DNA from: Planctomycetota bacterium
Lineage (GTDB): Bacteria > Planctomycetota > PUPC01 > JABMSA01 > JAUWKK01
DNA: 10,361 nucleotides
Assembly (NCBI GenBank): GCA_030614245.1
Contig: JAUWKK010000068.1
Location: 1 to 10,361, forward strand
Reading direction: 5' to 3'
Shown here piece by piece: positions 5,379 to 10,361 of this stretch (position 1 is its first letter; each line of letters starts with the position of its first letter). A model generated the notes under the pieces. That model worked only from the letters and a program-made list of their open reading frames with translations. It was not told the DNA's origin and searched no databases. The translations under genes were made by a program, and so were the position numbers.

Positions 5379-6416
5379 TCAATACCTGAGCAGCGCCTTG
5401 AGGACCTTCCCGCTATCGACGGCATCGAGGGCGTCGTTGATCTGCTCCATCTTGAACTCGTGAGTGATATACTCTTCGGCGGTAACCTTGCCCTGTCGAA
5501 TCCATTCGCAGAGCGGCTTCTGAGCGGCGCGCTCGCGGGCGCGCGTGGGCCATTGGTGCATGTACAGGTTAAAGTTATACTGCCCCTTGCTCTTGTCGAT
5601 GGTGATCTCGGATTCGGCGATGACGCCGTAGACGCAGATCGAGCCGCCGAGCTTGATGAGGGGGAGGCCGGCGTTGATGATGCTCGGTCTGCCGACGGCA
5701 TCTATGACGGCATCGAGCAGCCTGCCGCGCTTGTCGGCGAGGTTCGCTATCTCCGGGCTGTCGGGTGTGAAGACTTCGTCGGCGCCCATCGAGAGCGCTT
5801 TCTCGCGCTTGTGATCGAGCGGATCGACGACGCCGATGTATCCGAGGCCGAGCAGCTTGCCGAACTTGACGAAGCTCAGGCCGACCGGGCCGGCCCCGAA
5901 CACTAGAATATCGTCGCCTTCCTGGAGGTTGAAGTCGCCGAAGCCGCCGTAGACCTCTCGCCAGGTACACAGCAGCGCGGCTGCCTCGACGGGGATGTCC
6001 TTCGGCACGCTGCGCTGGATTTCGTAGCATTCGAACCAGCCATGCTCCTCGTCGGCCACGCCGTCTTCGACCATAGCATCGTGGTCGGTGGCGAGCGTAT
6101 ACTCGCAGAACCCGCCCCAGCCTGTGGAATACCCGGGCTCGGCGAAATCAAACACGAGCCCGCCGATCGCGCGGTCGCCGATCTTGAAGTTGCGCACCTT
6201 CCCGCCTGTCGCCTCGACGATCCCGGCCGATTCGTGGCCCAGCACGAGCGGATAATCTTCCACCCCGGGAAAATGGCCGGCGACGAGCTTGCCGTCCGTC
6301 GCGTTGCACAGGCAGGCCACTTCCGTCTTCACCCGCACCTGGTACGGCCCGGGTGTCGGTTCGGCGATGTCGAGGACTTCGACCTTGCCCGGCTCGATTA
6401 CAACGATTGCTCTCAT
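5379..6416 (-). CDS. Zinc-type medium-chain dehydrogenase (probable sugar/polyol dehydrogenase)
   Basis: The 345-residue product belongs to the medium-chain (alcohol dehydrogenase) superfamily, probably oxidising a polyol or sugar with NAD(P). The catalytic domain shows candidate catalytic zinc ligands C37 (in ACLCNATD), H61-E62 (LGHE) and C150 (ALLCTWREVYGG). The nucleotide-binding fold begins VFGAGPVGLSFVKF with G174, G176 and G179. The four-cysteine structural zinc lobe normally following GDR is missing (GDRAIGGLVFDFAEPGYSTGWGG). A longer acidic stretch at about 111-135 precedes the P138 region. Start ATG 6416 is fixed by a perfect AGGAGG (6424-6429) seven bases upstream. It is the last gene of the minus-strand cluster, after the kinase, and converges on the ABC operon. 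The family is sure; the substrate is unknown. Pairing with an FGGY kinase favours a polyol-to-ketose step. Confidence 0.88.
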   Translation of the reverse strand: MRAIVVIEPGKVEVLDIAEPTPGPYQVRVKTEVACLCNATDGKLVAGHFPGVEDYPLVLGHESAGIVEATGGKVRNFKIGDRAIGGLVFDFAEPGYSTGWGGFCEYTLATDHDAMVEDGVADEEHGWFECYEIQRSVPKDIPVEAAALLCTWREVYGGFGDFNLQEGDDILVFGAGPVGLSFVKFGKLLGLGYIGVVDPLDHKREKALSMGADEVFTPDSPEIANLADKRGRLLDAVIDAVGRPSIINAGLPLIKLGGSICVYGVIAESEITIDKSKGQYNFNLYMHQWPTRARERAAQKPLCEWIRQGKVTAEEYITHEFKMEQINDALDAVDSGKVLKALLRY

Positions 6417-6448
6417 TTCTATGCCTCCTGTGTTCTTGCTTTTTTCAT

Positions 6449-6531
6449 GTCATTCTGAGCAAAGCGAAGAATCTTTGGCTCCAGGCGCGTTCAACCGGCG
6501 AAAGATGCTTCGCTCAGAGCTCAGCATGACA
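6449..6531. repeat. Inverted-repeat element built from two TCATTCTGAG arms
   Basis: The left arm (TGTCATTCTGAGC to CGAAGAATCTTT, 6449-6476) and right arm (AAAGATGCTTCGC to CTCAGCATGACA, about 6501-6532) are inverted copies with a few differences and a central spacer of about 24 bases. Together they could fold into a long hairpin. The element sits between the kinase stop (6553) and the dehydrogenase ribosome-binding site. It has no open frame of note. It looks like a small non-coding palindromic element. Confidence 0.7.
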
Positions 6532-6552
6532 AGTCTTGTGATTCTTGCTATC

Positions 6553-8070
6553 TTACAGCTTTGCCAGGTCTTCGTAGATATCGACGAGGGCGAAGTAGCA
6601 CCTGTCGAAAATCGGCTTGATCTTCTGGTATCGCTCGGCAGTAACTGCATCGGGAGTGTGCGTGCTCTCGATCTCGATGAACCTGCTGATGACGTCGAAA
6701 TCGTCGAAAGCTCCCACACCGATGCCGCCGAGTACGGCCGCGCCCATCGACGTCGCCTCCTCGAGGTAGTTGGGCTTCAGTATCTTCGCGTTGTAGATGT
6801 CGGCCATCATCTGCCGCCAGACTTTGCCCTTGGCGCCGCCGCCGATGACGGTAATCGTGTCGATTTCGACGTGCTGCCTGAGAATGCCCAGGATGATCTC
6901 GAGGTTGAGAGTAATCCCCTCGAGAACGGCGCGCAACACGTCCTCCCGCTTGTGGGCGACGGCCAGGCCGATGAACGCGCCTTTCGCATTAGTGTTCCAC
7001 CTCGGCGTCCTCTCGCCCAGCAGGTAAGGCAGGAAGAGTATCCCGTTTGCCCCGGGCACTGACTTCTCGATCGCCTCATTTATCAGTTCGTAGGGGCTTC
7101 TGCCCAGTCCTTCGGCCTCTTTCGTCTCGGACTTGCATATCTCGTTCTTCAGCCAGTTGTACGAGGCGCCGGCGGTCTGCATCGTCCCGCATACTTGCAG
7201 GGTCCTCGGCACCGCGTGTGCCCAGGTCATAGTCCTCATCTGTTCGTCGTAAAACGGATCTTCGGACGTCAATCCGATCCACGAGGATGACCCGACGTAG
7301 TTGTAGGCTCCGCCGGGTTTCGTACAGCCGACGCCGACGGCGGCACACGCGCCGTCGCCCGCGCCGGTGACTACGGGTATCCCCTCGGGCAGGCCCGTTG
7401 CCTCCGCCGCTTCTTTCGTGATGCTGCCGACGACGAAGATCGACTCCTTCGCATCCGGGAATTTCTCCCTGTCGACGCCGGCGGCGTCGATGATCCTGTC
7501 GGACCACTCGAAGGTGTTCAAGTCGAAAGCGTTGGTGCCCGACGCGTCGGAGTGATCGGTAACCATTCTGCCCGTGAGCTTGAAGTTCACGTAATCCTTT
7601 GCGTGGAGCATCTTGTGCGTATTCTTGTATACGTCGGGCTCGTGCTTCTTGAGCCACATGAGCTTTTCGATGGAATACGATGCGCTCGCTCGGTGGCCGG
7701 TTGTCCTGTAGAAATCCTGCGGATCGATCTGCTCGAGGATGCGTTCGGTCTCCTCGACGGCCCTTTGGTCGCAATAGATGATGCAATCGCGCAGAGGCGT
7801 GCCGCTCTTATCGACGCAGAGGCAGCCCATCATCTGGCCGCGCCAGCAGACCGAAGCGATCGCGGTGGCGGCGATGCCCTGAACGATCTTTTTTGTAGTC
7901 GCGCACACCGCCTGCCACCAGTCGGCGGGGCTCTGTTCGGCCCAGTTGATATTAAAGTAGTTCGTCTCGTACGGGTAGGTCGTACTGGCAACCAGTTCAC
8001 CATCGACGGTGAAGAGTGTGGCCTTGTTGCCGGATGTTCCCAGGTCATGGGCCAGCAGGTACTGTGCCAT
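6553..8070 (-). CDS. FGGY-family carbohydrate kinase, xylulokinase-like
   Basis: The 505-residue product phosphorylates a sugar, probably a ketose, with ATP in the cytoplasm. The first FGGY domain starts with the phosphate loop AHDLGTSGNKATLF (D9). It contains WRGQMMG (76-82), YCDQR (99-103), HAKDYVNFKLTG (156-167) and TDHSDASGTNAFD (171-183), all xylulokinase-like. The presumed catalytic base is D239 in GAGDGACAAVG. The second domain has GERTPRWN (352-359) and the ATP-site block GGGAKGKVWRQMMADI. The length is normal for XylB (about 500). Xylulokinases usually read GQMHG and WNDQR; here the histidine is methionine (M81) and the tryptophan is tyrosine, so D-xylulose is not certain. The start at 8070 is preferred to 8076 because GAGGAG (8079-8084) then lies eight rather than two bases away. 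The frame stays open to 8187, but that part is repeat sequence. Confidence 0.9.
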   Translation of the reverse strand: MAQYLLAHDLGTSGNKATLFTVDGELVASTTYPYETNYFNINWAEQSPADWWQAVCATTKKIVQGIAATAIASVCWRGQMMGCLCVDKSGTPLRDCIIYCDQRAVEETERILEQIDPQDFYRTTGHRASASYSIEKLMWLKKHEPDVYKNTHKMLHAKDYVNFKLTGRMVTDHSDASGTNAFDLNTFEWSDRIIDAAGVDREKFPDAKESIFVVGSITKEAAEATGLPEGIPVVTGAGDGACAAVGVGCTKPGGAYNYVGSSSWIGLTSEDPFYDEQMRTMTWAHAVPRTLQVCGTMQTAGASYNWLKNEICKSETKEAEGLGRSPYELINEAIEKSVPGANGILFLPYLLGERTPRWNTNAKGAFIGLAVAHKREDVLRAVLEGITLNLEIILGILRQHVEIDTITVIGGGAKGKVWRQMMADIYNAKILKPNYLEEATSMGAAVLGGIGVGAFDDFDVISRFIEIESTHTPDAVTAERYQKIKPIFDRCYFALVDIYEDLAKL

Positions 8071-8078
8071 TGGCATTG

Positions 8079-8084
8079 CTCCTC
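8079..8084 (-). promoter_or_regulatory. Ribosome-binding site that decides the kinase start
   Basis: GAGGAG on the minus strand lies eight bases before ATG 8070 but only two before ATG 8076. It therefore supports the shorter product beginning MAQYLLAHDLG. Confidence 0.7.
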
Positions 8085-8128
8085 GCGCTATTTCGACGGG
8101 GGCCGGCAGGCCAAGCCCGTGCTGATGG

Positions 8129-8158
8129 AACCACTGATAAACACAGATGCATACGGAT
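8129..8158 (-). repeat. ATCTGYG decamer array, inverted, three units
   Basis: On the plus strand three 10-base units read AACCACTGAT, AAACACAGAT and GCATACGGAT. They are the reverse complement of the ATCTGTGGTT family seen at 1684-1713. This copy faces the one at 8197-8226. Confidence 0.7.
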
Positions 8159-8160
8159 GA

Positions 8161-8175
8161 CAGGCCTTGCCTGTT
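8161..8175. repeat. Short hairpin between facing decamer arrays
   Basis: ACAGGC and GCCTGT form a 6-bp stem around CTT, in the middle of the spacer between the two facing decamer arrays. Confidence 0.5.
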
Positions 8176-8196
8176 AAGGTGAGTCATCTTCTCTTA

Positions 8197-8226
8197 ATCT
8201 GCGTCTATCCGCGTTCATCTGTGGTT
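8197..8226 (+). repeat. ATCTGYG decamer array, direct, three units
   Basis: The units are ATCTGCGTCT, ATCCGCGTTC and ATCTGTGGTT. With the array at 8129-8158 it forms a large inverted repeat with 30-base arms, 21 of 30 positions complementary, and a 38-base spacer. It lies between the symporter stop and the kinase start. Confidence 0.7.
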
Positions 8227-8263
8227 TCAATCCCGAAATCTGTCATGCATCAGGCCGCGCAGA

Positions 8264-9292
8264 TCACGCCATGCTGTTGCCAATCGAGACGACCACGATG
8301 CCGATGATCAGGATCGCAAGGCCGGTGAACAGCCAGCCCTTGCTCCTGCCGCTGGCGCCTTCCCATTCACCGGTGAGGAAGCCCAGACTGTTCCCTATCA
8401 GCAGTGAACCGGACTGGAAGATCGCGAAGCCGACCGACGTACCCAGTGCTCCGAGTTTCCAGTCGCCGATGCCGTAGAAGAAGATGCAGGCAAAATGGCC
8501 CACCGCCATCAGGAATGCGAAGACCAGATTCCGGCTAGAGCCTTCGTTGCCGAAGCTCTTCCACGTCTTGTTCTTGCACAGCAGGATGACCGAGAAGCCG
8601 ACGCTGGAGACCATTCCGCCGAGGAAGACCAGAGTCCAGGTGGAAAGGCCCGCCAGCCACGGAGGATTGCCCAAGTCGATGCTGTTCTGGCGGATATTGC
8701 CAACGTTATTTGCTATGTGATTGGCGATGTTGAGGCCGGACGAAAGCACGCCCGCGATCACGCAGACTATGAGGCCCGCGAGCATGTTGTTCTTCTTGGG
8801 CTCGCCCTCCGTCTCGCCGCCGGTCTGCGACTTCTCCCGCTGCATCCCGGCAAAGCCGTTTACGCCAACGCCGGCGATGCAGATGAGAATCCCCGCGATT
8901 ATCAGCATGCCCCCCGTAGTGGCAGCCTTATCGGCGCTCCCCAGGAAGAACGGCACCATCGATCCCACCAGTGCCATAGTTCCCATCGTCAGGGAGTATC
9001 CTAAAGACAGGCCGACCATGGACAGGCCGTAACCCCAACAGCAGAACCCGCAGCCCCAAAGAAAGCTCAGGGCCAACACACCGAAGATGACCGTTCCGGA
9101 CACGCCGTCGTACGAAGCCCAAAGGTCTTTAACCACCAGGGCCGCGAACCCCACCGGCACCACCAGCATGGCGAAGAGGAAGAACGCCCCCCACGTGTTC
9201 TCCCATTCGTAGTTCTTGATGTACTTGGACGGCAGGGCAAACGTGCCGAGAAACGCCGCTCCCAGCATAGCTAACGCGATTCCAGCGAACAT
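8264..9292 (-). CDS. RhaT-like sugar:proton symporter (DMT superfamily)
   Basis: This 342-residue integral membrane protein has about ten hydrophobic segments and closely matches the length of E. coli RhaT (344). Shared features include the N-terminal LGAAFLGTFALPSKYIKNYEWENTW pattern (glycine/alanine-rich helix, P-x-K, then W-E-x-x-W), LWGCGFCCWGYGLSMVGLSLG in the third helix region, and LTGEWEGASGRSKG before the last helix, like the LKEWNNAGRR stretch of RhaT. The probable role is proton-coupled uptake of L-rhamnose or a similar sugar; the true substrate is uncertain. The central loop (about residues 143-160) is charged and likely cytoplasmic. Start ATG 9292 is fixed by AAAGGAG (9299-9305) six bases upstream. 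The open frame to 9361 is not coding. The gene is followed by the kinase after 193 bases. Confidence 0.85.
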   Translation of the reverse strand: MFAGIALAMLGAAFLGTFALPSKYIKNYEWENTWGAFFLFAMLVVPVGFAALVVKDLWASYDGVSGTVIFGVLALSFLWGCGFCCWGYGLSMVGLSLGYSLTMGTMALVGSMVPFFLGSADKAATTGGMLIIAGILICIAGVGVNGFAGMQREKSQTGGETEGEPKKNNMLAGLIVCVIAGVLSSGLNIANHIANNVGNIRQNSIDLGNPPWLAGLSTWTLVFLGGMVSSVGFSVILLCKNKTWKSFGNEGSSRNLVFAFLMAVGHFACIFFYGIGDWKLGALGTSVGFAIFQSGSLLIGNSLGFLTGEWEGASGRSKGWLFTGLAILIIGIVVVSIGNSMA

Positions 9293-9324
9293 ACCAGTCT
9301 CCTTTCTAAGTTTCCTGTTCGTTC

Positions 9325-9339
9325 CCGCCCCAGGGGCGG
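9325..9339. repeat. GC-rich hairpin in the symporter leader
   Basis: CCGCCC (9325-9330) pairs with GGGCGG (9334-9339) around CAG. It lies 19 bases upstream of the symporter ribosome-binding site in transcript order. It could be part of a terminator-like or RNA-stabilising structure between the SMP-30 gene and the symporter. There is no T tract. Confidence 0.45.
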
Positions 9340-9360
9340 AAGTCACTTCACTGCAAAGCA

Positions 9361-9388
9361 TCAGGCCTCAGACCTCAGGCCTCAGGCA
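9361..9388 (+). repeat. Tandem heptamer array TCAGRCC, four units
   Basis: The units are TCAGGCC, TCAGACC, TCAGGCC and TCAGGCA. The last one can also pair with GCCTGA at 9395-9400 to make a 6-bp hairpin with a 7-base loop. Confidence 0.75.
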
Positions 9389-9408
9389 GAAAGAGCCTGA
9401 CGCATCGC

Positions 9409-9436
9409 TGAAGTCTGTAGCCTGAAGCCTGTAGCC
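9409..9436 (+). repeat. Tandem heptamer array TGWAGCC, four units
   Basis: The units are TGAAGTC, TGTAGCC, TGAAGCC and TGTAGCC, ending four bases before the SMP-30 gene stop codon. The period is the same as in the TCAGRCC array 20 bases to the left and the TCCAGTN array at 822. Confidence 0.75.
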
Positions 9437-9440
9437 TTCA

Positions 9441-10361
9441 TTAGTCCAGGTCTATCACCGACATCGTGTAGGGTTTGTCGTGTTTCGTGTTGACCTTATC
9501 CGGCCCGGTCACCATGTCGAAGTTCGCAACGATGAGTTGCCTGCCTATGACGAGCGGCTCGCCCGGCTGGTCCAGGCCGCCTTTCGAGCCGTCGCAGTCG
9601 GGGCTTCTTGCCAGAATCTTCACCTTGCCCTCCGGCGAGACGACGCAAATCGCATTGGCCGAGAAGTCCGCAACGTAGATGTTGTCGTCCTTGTCGACGC
9701 AGATGCCGTCGGTCGTCTTCATGCAATCGGCCTTGGCGAAGACCTCGCTGGAAGCAACCGAGCCGTCTTCCTTGAAAGTCACCTTGTGGATGGCGCCGTC
9801 GCCGAAGTTGCCGATGAAGAGGTTGCCCTTGCTGTCGAACACGATCCCGTCGGCACCATACTGGCAGGCTTTGTTGAGAGTCTTGAATGTAACGAGCAGG
9901 TTCGGGTCATTTAGGTTGTTGTTGACCTTCACGTCCTTGTCGTCGAGCTTAAAGCGGTAGACTCCGCTGACGAGGAGATTGTCCTTTCCCGTGACGAGCA
10001 GGCTCTGCGTGACATAGATTTGCCCCTTGTGAACGCGGACGCCGTTCGGGTGGCTCATCGAGTGAGCGACGACCTCCCAGCCGCTGGGCTTGCCGTCTTT
10101 CAGGATGAGGCGCAGTATTCGGCCCTTCCCGTTGGGCTTGGCCCAGCCCTGGTTGTCGGCGATGTAGAGATTGCCGTCGGGCCCGAAGGCGATGCCCATC
10201 GGGCAGGCGGTTTTTGTCTCCGCAAGCGTCTGCACCTCGCAGAGCTTGGTTATCTTCCTGTCCTTATCGATCTTCATCAGCACCGCCGGCTTGGTCTTGT
10301 CGGCGTAGTTCGGGCAAGCCAGGATTATGTTGCCGTCCTTATCCAGCGCCATGCCGTCGGG
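9441..10361 (-). CDS. SMP-30/gluconolactonase-like beta-propeller protein, partial (N-terminus outside window)
   Basis: The last 306 residues are present and the frame is open through the right edge. Repeated strand motifs mark a six-bladed propeller of the SMP-30/LRE or NHL-like type: PDGMALDKDGNI, MGIAFGPDGNLYIADN, HPNGVRVHKGQIYVTQ, ADGIVFDSKGNLFIGNFGDGAIHKV, TDGICVDKDDNIYVADFSANAI and EPLVIGRQLIVANFD. The asparagine of PNG and the aspartate of TDGICVD correspond to metal-binding residues known in SMP-30 lactonases, so hydrolysis of a sugar lactone is possible. A non-enzymatic or differently acting propeller cannot be ruled out. Whether it is exported is unknown because the N-terminus is missing. 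It is the first visible gene of the minus-strand cluster, 148 bases ahead of the symporter. Its stop TAA lies at 9441-9443. Confidence 0.8.
   Translation of the reverse strand, partial: PDGMALDKDGNIILACPNYADKTKPAVLMKIDKDRKITKLCEVQTLAETKTACPMGIAFGPDGNLYIADNQGWAKPNGKGRILRLILKDGKPSGWEVVAHSMSHPNGVRVHKGQIYVTQSLLVTGKDNLLVSGVYRFKLDDKDVKVNNNLNDPNLLVTFKTLNKACQYGADGIVFDSKGNLFIGNFGDGAIHKVTFKEDGSVASSEVFAKADCMKTTDGICVDKDDNIYVADFSANAICVVSPEGKVKILARSPDCDGSKGGLDQPGEPLVIGRQLIVANFDMVTGPDKVNTKHDKPYTMSVIDLD

Noticed and set aside
8071..8187. N-terminal extension of the kinase
   Set aside because: The added residues are translated from the decamer repeat and lie before the conserved MAQYLLAHDLG start.
9293..9361. 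N-terminal extension of the symporter
   Set aside because: It covers the leader hairpin and the ribosome-binding site AAAGGAG itself; RhaT homology begins at residue 1 of the shorter form.
9361..9436. CRISPR-like array
   Set aside because: Units are 7 bases long and directly abutting, with no spacers and no cas genes nearby.

Overview
The window is a GC-rich piece of a bacterial chromosome with roomy intergenic gaps full of short palindromic and tandem repeats. Its gene content suggests a carbohydrate-degrading, Gram-negative-type bacterium: an ABC sugar importer without its own ATPase, a RhaT-like sugar symporter, an FGGY sugar kinase, a sugar/polyol dehydrogenase and an SMP-30-type protein. 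Combined with the repeat style, this would fit an uncultured Planctomycetota/PVC or Armatimonadota-like lineage. That placement is inference; no taxonomic marker long enough to settle it is present.

Layout, left to right. (1) Position 3-275, + strand: 3' end of rpsI (ribosomal protein S9), followed by a likely intrinsic terminator at 333-368. (2) 276-1071: no gene, but dense repeats (palindromic modules, a heptamer array, GCCTGCC-type hairpins). (3) 1072-1554, +: small subunit of an isopropylmalate dehydratase-type hydro-lyase, without its large subunit in the window. (4) 1555-1895: repeats, then a candidate promoter placed so close to the next start that its transcript could be leaderless. 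(5) 1896-5124, +: three-gene sugar ABC importer operon (binding protein, MalF-type permease, MalG-type permease), with a 4-base overlap and a 2-base gap between genes. (6) 5125-5378: convergent intergenic region with a composite palindromic repeat that appears to carry an insert. (7) 5379-10361, - strand, transcribed right to left: SMP-30-like protein (cut by the window edge), RhaT-like symporter, FGGY kinase, zinc-type dehydrogenase, with gaps of 148, 193 and 136 bases that each hold repeats.

How the genes may work together (inference): the minus-strand genes form a plausible catabolic cassette: uptake by the RhaT-like symporter, oxidation by the dehydrogenase, phosphorylation by the kinase, and possible lactone hydrolysis by the SMP-30 protein. 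The ABC importer would bring in a second or related saccharide, using an ATPase encoded elsewhere. I see no phage, transposase, CRISPR array or defence system. The most unusual aspects are the layered repeat families, the possible leaderless start of the binding protein, the extra extracytoplasmic segment in the second permease, and active-site substitutions in the kinase and hydro-lyase that leave their substrates open.
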